Of a DNA stretch of 64,000 nt, positions 34,216-46,045 are shown piece by piece. The position numbers and the translations under genes were made by a program. Numbering within the stretch: position 1 is the first letter of the stretch; every line of letters starts with the position of its first letter. Origin of the DNA: Streptomyces sp. NBC_01497 (GTDB lineage Bacteria; Actinomycetota; Actinomycetes; Streptomycetales; Streptomycetaceae); contig NZ_CP109427.1 of NCBI RefSeq assembly GCF_036250695.1, forward strand, positions 3,038,001-3,102,000, in the 5' to 3' direction. The notes below the pieces were generated by a model. It made no database searches. It was given only the letters and a program-made list of their open reading frames with translations, and was not told the origin of the DNA.

Positions 34216-35250
34216 CTACGAGGAGGACGCCGACGGCGGGCCGCCGGCCGGGGCTGGGACGAAGCGTGAGAGGGCCGCGTCCATCAGGTCGCGCTGGAGG
34301 GGCACCTGATCCTGCGGCGCGGCCACCAGCACCGCGTACTTCTTGCCGTCGACCGCCGTGAACACCCGCTCGATGCCCTGGCGCACGGAACCGGTCTCGG
34401 CGCTGTCGTACTGGTAGACCAGTTCGGCGGCGTCGCCCAGCGGGTTCTCCGCGCCGCCCGGCACCGCGCCGAGGTCCAGCTGCTCGTAACCGTCCTCCGC
34501 GGCGAGCCCCTCCGACGCCTGTGCGGCGGCCGCCTCCGGCGTCAGCGACTTCTCCGTGACGGTGAAGACCTGGATCAGGCTCGTGCCGTCGGCCGAGGTG
34601 TAGAAGACCCCGTTCGCCTTCTCGCTGCGGGTCCAGTCGTCGGGCACCGCGAGGGTGAAGCCGCGCGGATCGTGCACGACCCGTTCACCGGCCGGCAGAT
34701 CCGAGACGGACGGGGACCCGGTCCCCGCCGTGGTCCCGCCGCCGCTCGAAAGGCCGTCGGAGCCGTCGGAGCCGTCACTCGACGAGCCACCGGAGGCACC
34801 GGACGCACCGTCGTCCATGGTGGCCGCGCCACGGCCGTGTCCGGTGGCGGCCGACGACGCGGCGGCCCCGGCAGCCGGTGCGGCGTCCCCCGTGCCGAAC
34901 GTGAGCCAGGCCGCCGTACCCCCGGCGGCCAGGACGGCCGCGAGTCCGACGACCGTCACGGCACCGCGGCGCGTACGCGGCAGGCCGCGCACCCCCGACG
35001 CCCCACCGGCCCCGGACTCGACGCCAGGACCCGCGCCCGCTTCACCGGCGGCCACCAGCGGCGCGGTGTCCAACCCGGCAGCCGTCGCGCCGGCCGGGGC
35101 ACTGGCCGGGCGGGGCGGGAGAGACGGGAGCGCCGGCAGAGGCGGTTCGTACGGTTCTGCGCGCTCGCCGCTCTCCCAGCGCTGCGCCTCGTCGTCCCAC
35201 CAGGGCATCGGACCGGGGCCCCGGCCGCCCTCCCCCGTCGGTCCGCTCAT
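34216..35250 (-). CDS. Single-pass membrane protein with an STPK-type outer domain, third gene of a three-gene operon
   Basis: Protein of 344 residues. The cytoplasmic N-terminus is Pro/Glu-rich (MPWWDDEAQRWESG), one membrane helix lies near residues 97-118 (AVTVVGLAAVLAAGGTAAWLTF), and a Ser/Gly linker follows. The outer domain (about 195-335) reads HDPRGFTLAVPDDWTRSEKANGVFYTSADGTSLIQVFT, then YEQLDL and GKKYAVLVAAPQDQV. This resembles the extracellular domain attached to many Streptomyces Ser/Thr kinases, but no kinase domain is present. The ATG at 35250 is 3 nt after the previous gene's stop. The function is unknown; the operon suggests partnership with the two upstream genes. Confidence 0.7.
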   Translation of the reverse strand: MSGPTGEGGRGPGPMPWWDDEAQRWESGERAEPYEPPLPALPSLPPRPASAPAGATAAGLDTAPLVAAGEAGAGPGVESGAGGASGVRGLPRTRRGAVTVVGLAAVLAAGGTAAWLTFGTGDAAPAAGAAASSAATGHGRGAATMDDGASGASGGSSSDGSDGSDGLSSGGGTTAGTGSPSVSDLPAGERVVHDPRGFTLAVPDDWTRSEKANGVFYTSADGTSLIQVFTVTEKSLTPEAAAAQASEGLAAEDGYEQLDLGAVPGGAENPLGDAAELVYQYDSAETGSVRQGIERVFTAVDGKKYAVLVAAPQDQVPLQRDLMDAALSRFVPAPAGGPPSASSS

Positions 35251-35253
35251 CCC

Positions 35254-35691
35254 TCAGCCCCCCAGGAGTCCGGAGATCGACCGGGCGACGGCGACCCCCG
35301 ACGCGAGGCTGCCGGTGATCGCCCCCGCGAGGCCGAGCGCCTCCCGCAGCCGGGCCAGCCGCCCCGGGGTCGCGGCACCCGCCGCGGTGACCTCGTCCTC
35401 GGTGCGGGACAGCTCGGCGTCGAGGGCGTCCGTGCCCTCGGTGCGTACCAACCGCGCCAGATCGGCGCGCAGTTCACGCACGGCGGCGAGCAGTTCCTCC
35501 TGCGCCGCGTCCGCGTCCGGCGGCCGGTGGTGGTGGACGTTGGTGACGGTGCCGTGGTCGCCGATGTTCAGCGCGCTGGACGTCACCGAGCCGATGTGCA
35601 CCCCGGCGCCCGGCGCGGAGTCCCGCCCGCCACCCGCTGCCGCCGTCCCGGGGTCCGCCGGGTGGTCCGCCCCGTCACTTGCCCTCGTCAC
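35254..35691 (-). CDS. Small protein with an IGDH amyloid-like motif and hydrophobic C-terminus
   Basis: Protein of 145 residues, second gene of the operon. Residues 31-55 contain SALNIGDHGTVTN followed by VHHHR. Residues 60-100 are charged and heptad-like (EELLAAVRELRADLARLV), suggesting coiled coil. Residues 118-145 are a Gly/Ala-rich hydrophobic segment (LAGAITGSLASGVAVARSI) that could insert into a membrane. The GTG start at 35691 lies 17 nt inside the upstream gene. The IGDH motif matches the C-terminus of the upstream protein in spacing and sequence. No known family is recognised; an adaptor or effector role is inferred only from the shared motif. Confidence 0.65.
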   Translation of the reverse strand: MTRASDGADHPADPGTAAAGGGRDSAPGAGVHIGSVTSSALNIGDHGTVTNVHHHRPPDADAAQEELLAAVRELRADLARLVRTEGTDALDAELSRTEDEVTAAGAATPGRLARLREALGLAGAITGSLASGVAVARSISGLLGG

Positions 35692-37501
35692 GGCCGGTCG
35701 TCCTCTCGTCGTGGTTGCTCACGCTGTTGTGGTCCCCGATGCCGATGGCGCTGTCCTTCGCGTTCTCGATGAACACGCCCCGGCCGAAGACCTGGATGAT
35801 GCGCTGCTCGAACTCGCCCGTCGCGTAGCCGGCGTCGCGCAGTGCCGCGTGCACCCCGCCGGCCACCCGGTCCTGGATGCTCTTCACGTACCGCCGCACG
35901 TCCATGTCCTGGAACTGCGACAGGTCGCTGTCGGAGCCCAGTTCGCGCACCGACACCCGGGGCCCCTCGGGCAGCCCGTGCGCGTGACCTCCGCTGAGCC
36001 GGCGCCAGGCCCCGGCCACCGCCTGTGCCAGCGTGTACAGCGCGAGGGGCGGCGCGGCCGCGGAGTGGCCGAGGGCCCAGGCCGCCTTGCCCAGCGTCCT
36101 GTTCCGCAGGTACCGGTGGGCTGCCCGGTCCGCGTCGCGGAAGTCGGCGCGTACGGGCATCAGTACATGCGGCGCGAACTCCACCATCAGCATGCCGCCC
36201 TGCGTGTGCACCCGTACGAACACCGTGACGACGACCTCCTCCTGCCAGCCGCCGACCCGCACCCGCAGGAAGTGGCGGCGGCTCTCCCCGCCCTCCTCGA
36301 CGGCCGCCGCGCGGTGCGCCTCGACCGGACCCGGCCCGTACGGTGCCCCGTCGCGCCGCGTCATCCCGTCGGCCGGCAGGAACACGCACTCGTCCACGAC
36401 CAGTTCGCGCAGCCGGTCGCGTACCGCGTCGGCGGCCCGTCCCGACGCGCGGGGCGAGGGCACGCGCAGCGCCTCGACGAGCGGCCGCACCCGCCGCAGC
36501 ATCCCGGCGTTGTCGAGGGGCTCCGCACGTGCGCCCTCGCGCGGGCGCAGCTCCACCGCCAGGCTCCAGACGTCGAACGGCACCCCGTAGCCGCTGAACG
36601 GCTCGCTGGAGCGGTACATCGACAGCGGCGCGTGCTGTTCGGCGCGGAGCCGGTCGCGCAGCATCCTGAGGCGCGGGCTGTCGCCCGCCCGTTCGGCGGG
36701 GTCGGAGCGCAGCGCGGGGAAGCCGCCGCGCGACAGCTCGCCCTGCATGACCACCGCGAACCGGCCCTCGCGCGCCGCGACCGCGAGCGTGATCAGCAGG
36801 AGCAGGAACAGCGCGAGCCCGGCCATGCCCTGCTCGACCCCGCCCAAGGACAAGGGCGCCCCCGAGAGTCCGCCCGTACCCCCGTCCGCCAGGCCCAGCG
36901 CCCCGGGCACACCGAGGTCGCCCGACCCGCCCGCATCGAACCCGTCGGCGCCACCGTCGTCGGAGAACCCCCCGAACAGGCCCACGACGAGCAGCACGAA
37001 CGCGCAGAGGAACAGCAGGCGCCCGAACCAGCGCGACAGGAACGCGAAGACGAGCCGCGCGGTGACCGGCCGCGCCGCCCGGCCCCTGATCAACGGCGCC
37101 AGCGCCATCCACACGGCGCCCCACCACAGGAAGGGCCCGGCGAACGAGGCCATCAGCGCGGCGCCGAACCACAGGACGACCAGAGCGCAGGCCCAGCCGA
37201 TCTCGAACCGCCTGGCGCGCGCCGCGTGCAGGAGCACGCGCGCCGCGTCGAATCCGACCGACGGCGCGGGAAAGCGCTCCTCGTGCACGGACAGCTCGTC
37301 GAGCACCGCGTCCCGGAAACCGGGGTCCAGGTACACCCCCGCGCACAGGAGGCGGCACGCCTCGCTGACCGCCGGCACGACGGGCGGACGCCCGGGGGGC
37401 GGCCCCACCGGATCCTGCGGCGCGGCCTCGGGGCGTGCCGCGGGCACCCCGGCCGTCTTCTCGTTCGGCTGCTGCGGCGGTGGCGCCGCGAAATGGGACA
37501 C
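35675..37501 (-). CDS. Four-helix membrane protein with a C-terminal IGDH motif
   Basis: Protein of 608 residues from the GTG at 37501; earlier starts add Cys/Arg-rich sequence. The N-terminus is Pro-rich, then [28 protein letters not shown]. Four membrane helices follow ([30 protein letters not shown] as two; [36 protein letters not shown]). A cytoplasmic domain of about 330 residues includes [35 protein letters not shown] and [32 protein letters not shown]. The last 33 residues hold [20 protein letters not shown]. It is the first gene of a three-gene operon with overlapping or 3-nt junctions. No family or function is recognised. Confidence 0.7.
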   Translation of the reverse strand: MSHFAAPPPQQPNEKTAGVPAARPEAAPQDPVGPPPGRPPVVPAVSEACRLLCAGVYLDPGFRDAVLDELSVHEERFPAPSVGFDAARVLLHAARARRFEIGWACALVVLWFGAALMASFAGPFLWWGAVWMALAPLIRGRAARPVTARLVFAFLSRWFGRLLFLCAFVLLVVGLFGGFSDDGGADGFDAGGSGDLGVPGALGLADGGTGGLSGAPLSLGGVEQGMAGLALFLLLLITLAVAAREGRFAVVMQGELSRGGFPALRSDPAERAGDSPRLRMLRDRLRAEQHAPLSMYRSSEPFSGYGVPFDVWSLAVELRPREGARAEPLDNAGMLRRVRPLVEALRVPSPRASGRAADAVRDRLRELVVDECVFLPADGMTRRDGAPYGPGPVEAHRAAAVEEGGESRRHFLRVRVGGWQEEVVVTVFVRVHTQGGMLMVEFAPHVLMPVRADFRDADRAAHRYLRNRTLGKAAWALGHSAAAPPLALYTLAQAVAGAWRRLSGGHAHGLPEGPRVSVRELGSDSDLSQFQDMDVRRYVKSIQDRVAGGVHAALRDAGYATGEFEQRIIQVFGRGVFIENAKDSAIGIGDHNSVSNHDERTTGRDEGK

Positions 37502-37583
37502 CTGAGCCTGACCCCCGTGTCGACGTGGTACGGCGGTTCGCCGGAGGCAGCACCCTACGCGTCCGCGCACACCCCCGCAGCAC

Positions 37584-37626
37584 AAAAACGCCGGAACTCC
37601 CCGTACGTGACGGGGAGTTCCGGCGT
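37584..37626 (-). terminator. Rho-independent terminator of mdh
   Basis: A perfect 17-bp stem joins 37588-37604 to 37610-37626 with a 5-nt loop. The A-run at 37584-37588 gives a T-tract on the minus strand. It lies about 140 bp past the mdh stop. Confidence 0.88.
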
Positions 37627-37763
37627 CTCAGCCGTACGGGCGCCCAGCTTCACGGTCACCCGGCCCTTGTCGGCGTTCAGCCTTACGAGTCATCACGACC
37701 CGACGGCCGGCCGGACATTTCGTCGGCCGGCCATCCGCTCGGCCGGCCGGTGGGCGGAGCGGC

Positions 37764-40411
<2,648 letters not shown>

Positions 40412-40737
40412 GAGCCCCCCTCACCCCCGGGCGCGCGCTCGCGGCGCCCGGCCAAGTCTCCCACTGTTGCCGCCCGATCACACCGTGTCGAAACGGCCAC
40501 GTCCGTGTCACAGGAAAGGTCCGGACCTTGAACACCGGCCGCGTTCGCCCGACGCTGAGGCGGCAGGTCCGGGCGGTCGGGGAGGTCCGGCGGCGCGCGT
40601 CCCCCCTCGGGGGAGGGGATGGACGCCGCCCGGCCCTCCCGCCGCCCGGACCTGTGAGCACGTTCCCGTGGTCCCGGCGGCCGCCACCGCGGGTCACGGC
40701 GGTTACGGCGGCCACCGCGACTCCGGCGATACCGCGG
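40412..40737. other. 326-bp intergenic region with a 14-bp palindrome
   Basis: Lies upstream of the HTH-DUF2690 gene and downstream of the DUF3017 gene. It holds the palindrome at 40516-40529 and, near its right end, a duplicated GCGGTTACGG. No gene is supported. Confidence 0.45.
40516..40529. promoter_or_regulatory. Perfect palindrome AAGGTCCGGACCTT
   Basis: A 14-bp perfect palindrome 105 bp upstream of the HTH-DUF2690 start codon. It may be an operator, possibly autoregulatory. Confidence 0.45.
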
Positions 40738-41595
40738 TTACGGCACCGACGAGTGAACGACGCTCTGCAGGAACGGGATGTCCACCCACGGGCGCGGCTG
40801 GATCATCAGCGCGAACAGGACGATCGCGACGCCCAGCACCCCGTACGTGACCATGTCCGTGAACCGCGACCGTACGGCCAGCATGCCGACCGACGGCACG
40901 GACCTGCGCAGCACGGAGCCGCCGACCAGGGCGACCCCGACCATGATCGTGCCGACGCGGAACGCGGCCTCGAAGGGGTGCACCCCGACGGTCAGCAGCC
41001 CCAGCGCGGCCAGCGCGAGCACGCTGATCAGCGGCCACTGCCGGGCAGGGGCGGGCGCGTCCCCCGAAGCCGCCCGGCCGGCGCCCTCCGGGGGCGGGAA
41101 GTCCTGCGTGACGGGCGATTCCGCGCCGCCGAGCGCGGTGGCGCCGTTCAGCCGTGCCGCCGCGCCGTCGCGGTCACCGTCGCCGTCACCGTCACCGTTG
41201 GTCGGTGCCGCCTCCGGCGCGGCCTCGGGCCGGCCCTCCCGATCCGCACCGGACCGCGAGTCGTCTGCGTCCGGGGAGTCCACGGAGGGCTGGGAGTCCT
41301 TGGAATCCGAGGCCGCGGAAGCCGCGGAAGCCGCCGGGTCCGCGGCACCCCCAGCGGGACGCGCTGCGACCGCCGCGTCGGGATCGCCGGGCTTCACGGT
41401 CACCACCTCGGGACCTGCGGACTCAGGTGCCACCGCGTCCAGCTCGCCGGGCGTCGTCACCACCGTGTCCGGATCGCCGGGCTTCCTGACCGCGCCCAGG
41501 GCGGGAGCGGCCTCCGGGCCGGGGTCCGCACCCGGTCCGGGATCCACGCCCGGGGCGGGTTCTGAGCCACCCCGGGCCGGTGCCTTCTCACTCAC
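40738..41595 (-). CDS. DUF3017 membrane protein
   Basis: Protein of 285 residues. The first ~180 residues are acidic, repetitive and probably disordered (PGDPD and SAAS-type units, GDGDGDRDG). Three membrane helices follow ([57 protein letters not shown]). The C-terminal ~105 residues match DUF3017, small membrane proteins regularly found beside folD in actinobacteria. The GTG start at 41595 overlaps the folD stop by 4 bp (GTGA), so translation is coupled to folD. The function is unknown. Confidence 0.85.
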   Translation of the reverse strand: MSEKAPARGGSEPAPGVDPGPGADPGPEAAPALGAVRKPGDPDTVVTTPGELDAVAPESAGPEVVTVKPGDPDAAVAARPAGGAADPAASAASAASDSKDSQPSVDSPDADDSRSGADREGRPEAAPEAAPTNGDGDGDGDRDGAAARLNGATALGGAESPVTQDFPPPEGAGRAASGDAPAPARQWPLISVLALAALGLLTVGVHPFEAAFRVGTIMVGVALVGGSVLRRSVPSVGMLAVRSRFTDMVTYGVLGVAIVLFALMIQPRPWVDIPFLQSVVHSSVP

Positions 41596-42452
41596 TCCGT
41601 GCCCACCGCCCTCTCGGCTGCCTCGACCACGTTGACCAGCAGTTCCGCGCGCGTCATCGGACCGACGCCACCCGGGTTCGGGGACAGCCAGCCGGCCACT
41701 TCCGCCACGCCGGGGTGCACATCGCCGACGATCTTGCCGTTCTCGTCACGGCTCACCCCCACGTCGAGCACGGCCGCGCCCGGCTTCACGTCCTCGGGCT
41801 TGATGATGTGCGGCACACCCGCCGCGGCGACGATGATGTCGGCCTGACGGAGCTGCGCGGCCAGGTCGCGCGTGCCGGTGTGGCACTGCGTGACCGTCGC
41901 GTTCTCGGACTTGCGGGTCAGCAGCAGCGGGATCGACCGGCCGACGGTGATGCCCCGCCCGACGATCACCACGTGCGCACCGTTGATCTCGACGCCGTGG
42001 TGCCGCAGGAGGTGCAGGATGCCGTTGGGCGTGCAGGGCAGCGGGCCCGTCTCGTTCAGCACCAGGCGGCCGAGGTTGGTGGGGTGCAGCCCGTCGGCGT
42101 CCTTCGCCGGGTCGATGAGTTCGAGCACGCGGTTGGTGTCGATGCCCTTGGGCAGCGGCAGCTGGACGATGTAGCCGGTGCAACCGGGGTCCTCGTTGAG
42201 CTCGCGTACCACCGCCTCGATCTCCTCCTGCGTGGCGGTGTCCGGCAGTTCGCGCTGGATCGAGGCCATGCCGACCTCGGCGCAGTCGCGGTGCTTGCCG
42301 TTGACGTACCAGCGGCTGCCGGGATCGTCACCGACGAGGAGCGTGCCGAGGCCGGGCGCCACGCCCCGCTCCCTGAGGGCCGCCACGCGGACGGTCAGAT
42401 CGGACTTGATCGCGGCGGCGGTGGCCTTGCCATCGAGAATCTGGGCGCTCAT
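41592..42452 (-). CDS. folD: Bifunctional methylenetetrahydrofolate dehydrogenase/cyclohydrolase
   Basis: Interconverts methylene-, methenyl- and 10-formyl-THF, supplying formyl groups to PurN and PurH. It has 286 residues. Catalytic and folate-binding segments are [15 protein letters not shown] (catalytic Lys), [34 protein letters not shown], the NADP-binding [18 protein letters not shown], and [13 protein letters not shown] at the end. The ATG at 42452 is chosen; the same frame stays open further upstream but reads antisense to the next gene. First gene of a folD-DUF3017 operon, divergent from the 42678 gene. Confidence 0.96.
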   Translation of the reverse strand: MSAQILDGKATAAAIKSDLTVRVAALRERGVAPGLGTLLVGDDPGSRWYVNGKHRDCAEVGMASIQRELPDTATQEEIEAVVRELNEDPGCTGYIVQLPLPKGIDTNRVLELIDPAKDADGLHPTNLGRLVLNETGPLPCTPNGILHLLRHHGVEINGAHVVIVGRGITVGRSIPLLLTRKSENATVTQCHTGTRDLAAQLRQADIIVAAAGVPHIIKPEDVKPGAAVLDVGVSRDENGKIVGDVHPGVAEVAGWLSPNPGGVGPMTRAELLVNVVEAAERAVGTE

Positions 42453-42506
42453 GGCCCCATCCTCGCGGATGACCCTGTCAGTGTTCCAATTCGGTCCCCC
42501 GCACGC

Positions 42507-42540
42507 CCCGTATGCGTTGCGCTTGCACAACGCATACGGG
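42507..42540. promoter_or_regulatory. 13-bp inverted repeat in the folD divergent promoter region
   Basis: CCCGTATGCGTTG (42507-42519) is the exact reverse complement of 42528-42540, with an 8-nt spacer. It lies 55 bp upstream of folD and 137 bp upstream of the divergent gene. It may be an operator or a leader hairpin in the folD mRNA. It does not match the pfl riboswitch consensus. Confidence 0.55.
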
Positions 42541-42677
42541 AAGTGACTGGACAAGGCGCGGATTCCGCCATCACGATGACCCGGTAGAACCGCGGCAGTG
42601 CAGGGGGGCATCCGCTCAGTTCGTCGTGTTCCTCCGCGCGGTCCGCTTGTCCCCGCATATGCACGGAGGAATCGTCC

Positions 42678-43289
42678 ATGAGCTTCGGAGAGCCGAACAA
42701 CCCGTACGGGCAACAGCCTCAGGGCCAGCCGCAGGGCCCGCCCCCGGGACAGCCGCAGGGCCAGCCAGGGTACGGATACCCCGGCAGCCAGTCCCAGGGC
42801 CAGCCCGGCTACGGCTACCCGCAGGCGCCGCCCGTCCAGCCGTACGACGGCGGCTACCCGGGCGGGGGCACCATGACCGAGATGCCCGGCGGTGTGAAGG
42901 CCGCGCGCGTGATGATGTGGGTCATGTCGGGCCTCTGCCTGATCGGCGGCCTCATCTTCATCATCGGCGGGGTGATGATCAACGGAGCCAAGGACAAGAC
43001 GGACGACTCCCAGCTCACCAGCATGATGGACAAGGGCACCTCCGCGCTGGTCGGCATAGCCGTCCTCGCGCTGGTGTGGTGCGTGCTGCTGGCGGTGCTG
43101 GCCGTCAAGTTCAAGAGCGGCGGCAACGGCCTGCGCGTGACCCTCATCGTGGTCGGGGTGATCACCGCTCTCCTTGCGCTCTACCCGTTCACCCTGCTGG
43201 GCATCGTGCACCTCGTCCTGTCGATCCTCGTCGTCGTCTTCGTGGCGAAGTCCGACGGCGCTGCCTGGTTCAACCGCAGCCGCGCCTGA
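42678..43289 (+). CDS. Four-helix membrane protein with Gln/Pro/Gly-rich N-terminus
   Basis: Protein of 203 residues. Residues 1-65 are repetitive (QGQP and PGYGYP units, ending [14 protein letters not shown]), then [32 protein letters not shown] begins the membrane part. Three more helices follow ([56 protein letters not shown]). The ATG at 42678 follows GGAGG. No function is assigned; such proteins are common and uncharacterised in Streptomyces. Divergent from folD. Confidence 0.8.
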   Translation: MSFGEPNNPYGQQPQGQPQGPPPGQPQGQPGYGYPGSQSQGQPGYGYPQAPPVQPYDGGYPGGGTMTEMPGGVKAARVMMWVMSGLCLIGGLIFIIGGVMINGAKDKTDDSQLTSMMDKGTSALVGIAVLALVWCVLLAVLAVKFKSGGNGLRVTLIVVGVITALLALYPFTLLGIVHLVLSILVVVFVAKSDGAAWFNRSRA

Positions 43290-43334
43290 TCCGGCCCCGC
43301 CGCACACCTGGCGCCCGCGCCCGACGGCAGCAGA

Positions 43335-43371
43335 AGGCCGGGTCCCCCTCGGAGCGAGGAGGACCCGGCCT
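43335..43371. terminator. Bidirectional hairpin between convergent genes
   Basis: AGGCCGGGTCC (43335-43345) pairs perfectly with 43361-43371, with an inner CCTC/GAGG extension. It separates the 42678 gene from purH. Confidence 0.7.
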
Positions 43372-43415
43372 CTGCCGTCACGGCAACGGCGGTGGACAGC
43401 CGACGCCCGGGGCCG

Positions 43416-44981
43416 TCAGTGGAAGAAGTGGCGCGTGCCCGTGAAGTACATCGTCGCGCCGGCCTTCTTCGCGGACTCGACCGCCAGCTCGTCGCGTACG
43501 GAACCACCGGGCTGGACCACCGCGCGCACCCCCGCCTCCAGCAGTACCTCCAGGCCGTCGGGGAACGGGAAGAAGGCGTCCGACGCGGCGAACGCGCCCT
43601 GGGCGCGCTCCTCGCCCGCGCGCTCGACCGCGAGCTTCGCCGAGTCGACCCGGTTGACCTGCCCCATGCCGACGCCCACGGACGCGCCGTCCTTGGCGAG
43701 CAGGATCGCGTTGGACTTCACCGCGCGGCACGCCTTCCACGCGAACTCCAGCTCGCGCAGCTCCGCCGCCGACAGCGCCTCACCGGTCGCCAGCGTCCAG
43801 TTGGCCGGGTCGTCGCCCTCGGCCTGGAGCCTGTCGGTGACCTGCAGCAGAGCGCCGCCGTCGATCGGCTTGACCTCGTGGGTGGCGGCGGGCCCCTCGG
43901 GACAGCGCAGCACCCGGATGTTCTTCTTGCGGGCCAGCACCTCGACCGCGCCGTCCTCGTAGTCCGGGGCGACGATGACCTCGGTGAAGATCTCCGCGAC
44001 CTGCTCGGCCATCGCGGCCGTCACCGGACGGTTGACGGCGATGACGCCGCCGAACGCCGAGAGCGGGTCGCAGGCGTGCGCCTTACGGTGCGCCTCGGCG
44101 ACGTCGTCGGCGATCGCGATGCCGCAGGGATTCGCGTGCTTGATGATCGCGACGCACGGCTCGGTGTGGTCGTACGCCGCACGGCGCGCGGCGTCCGTGT
44201 CCGTGTAGTTGTTGTACGACATCTCCTTGCCGTGCAGCTGCTCGGCGCCCGCGAGGCCGGCCGCGCCCGGGGTGCGGAAGAGCGCCGCGGGCTGGTGCGG
44301 GTTCTCGCCGTACCGCAGGACGTTCGACCGCTCGTACGTCGCCCCGAGGAACTCCGGGAAGCCGCTGTCGTCGGCCGCCGCGTAGCCGTCCGCGAACCAG
44401 GACGCGACGGCGACGTCGTACGCGGCGGTGTGCTGGAACGCCTCAGCGGCGAGCCGCTTGCGCGCGGTGAGGTCGAAGCCGCCGTCGCGGACGGCCGCGA
44501 GGACGTCCGCGTACCGCGCCGGGCTCGTGACGATCGCCACGGACGGGTGGTTCTTGGCGGCGGCGCGCACCATCGACGGGCCGCCGATGTCGATCTGCTC
44601 GACGCACTCGTCGGGCGTCGCGCCGGAGTCCACGGTCTCCCGGAACGGGTAGAGGTTCGAGACGACCAGCTCGAACGGCTCGATGTCGAGGTCCGCGAGC
44701 TGCTGCCGGTGGGCGTCGAGTCGCTGGTCGGCGAGGATGCCGGCGTGGACGCGCGGGTGCAGGGTCTTGACCCGGCCGTCGAGGCACTCGGGGAACCCGG
44801 TCAGGTCCTCGACCTTGGTGACGGGCACCCCGGCGGCGGCGATCCTCGCCGCGGTCGAGCCGGTGGAGACCAAGGTGACGCCGGCCTCGTGCAGCCCCTT
44901 GGCCAGCTCCTCCAGGCCCGTCTTGTCGTAGACGCTGACCAGAGCGCGGCGGATCGGCCGCTTCGTACCTTCGGCGGTCAC
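43416..44981 (-). CDS. purH: Bifunctional AICAR formyltransferase/IMP cyclohydrolase
   Basis: Last two steps of IMP synthesis: formylation of AICAR with 10-formyl-THF, then ring closure. It has 521 residues. The N-terminal cyclohydrolase domain (1-200) has [26 protein letters not shown] and [15 protein letters not shown]. The transferase domain has [26 protein letters not shown], the catalytic KHANPCG and [14 protein letters not shown], ending in TGTRHFFH. The GTG start at 44981 overlaps the purN stop by 4 bp, so purN-purH is a coupled operon. Its substrate AICAR ribotide is the precursor of ZTP, the ligand class of the riboswitch found before glyA. Confidence 0.97.
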   Translation of the reverse strand: MTAEGTKRPIRRALVSVYDKTGLEELAKGLHEAGVTLVSTGSTAARIAAAGVPVTKVEDLTGFPECLDGRVKTLHPRVHAGILADQRLDAHRQQLADLDIEPFELVVSNLYPFRETVDSGATPDECVEQIDIGGPSMVRAAAKNHPSVAIVTSPARYADVLAAVRDGGFDLTARKRLAAEAFQHTAAYDVAVASWFADGYAAADDSGFPEFLGATYERSNVLRYGENPHQPAALFRTPGAAGLAGAEQLHGKEMSYNNYTDTDAARRAAYDHTEPCVAIIKHANPCGIAIADDVAEAHRKAHACDPLSAFGGVIAVNRPVTAAMAEQVAEIFTEVIVAPDYEDGAVEVLARKKNIRVLRCPEGPAATHEVKPIDGGALLQVTDRLQAEGDDPANWTLATGEALSAAELRELEFAWKACRAVKSNAILLAKDGASVGVGMGQVNRVDSAKLAVERAGEERAQGAFAASDAFFPFPDGLEVLLEAGVRAVVQPGGSVRDELAVESAKKAGATMYFTGTRHFFH

Positions 44982-45643
44982 GTGATCGTTACCTTTCGTC
45001 CCTCTATGCGGTAGCCGTGCCGGGCCAGACGCCCCACGACATCGACGAGCAGCGCTCGCTCGACTTCCTTGATGCGCTCATGGAGCGCGTTTCCGCCGGC
45101 CTCGTGGTCTGCGTGATCCTCGTCCCGGATCTCGACCACGCCCTGGGCGATGATCGGGCCGGTGTCGACGCCGTCGTCGACGAAGTGGACGGTGCAGCCC
45201 GTGACCTTCGCCCCGTACGCCAGCGCGTCACGGACGCCGTGGGCGCCGGGGAAGCTGGGCAGCAGGGCGGGGTGGGTGTTGACGAAACGCCCGCCGTACC
45301 CGGCCAGGAACTCCTTGCCCACGATCTTCATGAACCCCGCGGAGACCACCAGGTCGGGCGCGTAGCGGGCCGTCGCCTCGGCCAGGGCCCTGTCCCACTC
45401 CTCGCGGGTCCCGTGGTCGCGCACCCGGCACACGAAGGTCGGCAGGCCGGCCCGCTCCGCGCGCTCCAGGCCCGCGATGCCGGTGCGGTCCGCGCCGACG
45501 GCGACGATCTCCGCGCCGTACGCGGCACCTTCCGCGGCGATCCGGTCGATCAGCGCCTGCAGGTTGGTCCCCGATCCCGAGACCAGGACGACGAGACGGG
45601 CCGGGCGGCCGGACGACGGGGGCAACGGGGGTGGGACAGCCAC
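44978..45643 (-). CDS. purN: Phosphoribosylglycinamide formyltransferase
   Basis: Transfers a formyl group from 10-formyl-THF to GAR in purine synthesis. It has 221 residues from the GTG at 45643; a longer frame to 45934 adds Arg-rich sequence that does not belong to the fold. Motifs: [15 protein letters not shown] near residue 20, [22 protein letters not shown] with the catalytic His, and [16 protein letters not shown] with the catalytic Asp. The gene overlaps purH by 4 bp. Its upstream region carries helix-phased direct repeats and a 14-bp palindrome that may regulate the operon. Confidence 0.95.
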   Translation of the reverse strand: MAVPPPLPPSSGRPARLVVLVSGSGTNLQALIDRIAAEGAAYGAEIVAVGADRTGIAGLERAERAGLPTFVCRVRDHGTREEWDRALAEATARYAPDLVVSAGFMKIVGKEFLAGYGGRFVNTHPALLPSFPGAHGVRDALAYGAKVTGCTVHFVDDGVDTGPIIAQGVVEIRDEDHADHEAGGNALHERIKEVERALLVDVVGRLARHGYRIEGRKVTIT

Positions 45644-45803
45644 GACGCGAGCGCCTTTCTCGGACTTCTCTTCAGCGGGCCCGGACCCGGTGGGCAGCGG
45701 TACGGGCTCTGTACGGTCGGCGGGCCGAGCGGTCCACGGGTGACGGGTCGGTCGGCGGTGCCTGGTGCGGTCGGGGGGCTCTGCGGGTCGACGGGGTGTC
45801 TGC

Positions 45804-45843
45804 GGTCGGCATGCTTCGTACGGTGGTCGGCATGCTTTGTACG
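45804..45843. repeat. Two 19-bp direct repeats, 21-bp period
   Basis: GGTCGGCATGCTTCGTACG at 45804-45822 recurs with one change at 45825-45843. The two copies are two helical turns apart and directly abut a palindrome. Possible regulator array about 160-200 bp upstream of purN. Confidence 0.6.
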
Positions 45844-45855
45844 TTCGTACGAACG
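45842..45855. promoter_or_regulatory. Perfect palindrome CGTTCGTACGAACG
   Basis: A 14-bp palindrome at the end of the direct repeats in the purN upstream region. Operator-like; the binding protein is unknown. Confidence 0.5.
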
Positions 45856-46045
45856 CGTCGCGTACCCGAATCTGGGGAACTCTACGAAGGAGCCGACCGT
45901 CAGCAACGATACCGGCATATCGATCGGCCCCCACGGGACGGGGGCGGGTCCGGGAGGTAGCGTCAGGGGGGCGACCTGTCTCCTGGACGGGCCATGATCA
46001 CGACAGGACCCCGGACCGAGGGTCTGAGGGGAAGACGTTCACCAC

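Larger units (their letters stand above)
45644..46045. other. 402-bp divergent intergenic region upstream of purNH
   Basis: Holds a direct repeat and a palindrome (45804-45855) described separately. I see no pfl riboswitch consensus on the purN strand and no gene. Confidence 0.45.

Noticed and set aside
42453..42600. ZTP riboswitch before folD
   Set aside because: The conserved CCGCCTGGGC and GGGGAGC elements are missing; only an unrelated inverted repeat is present.
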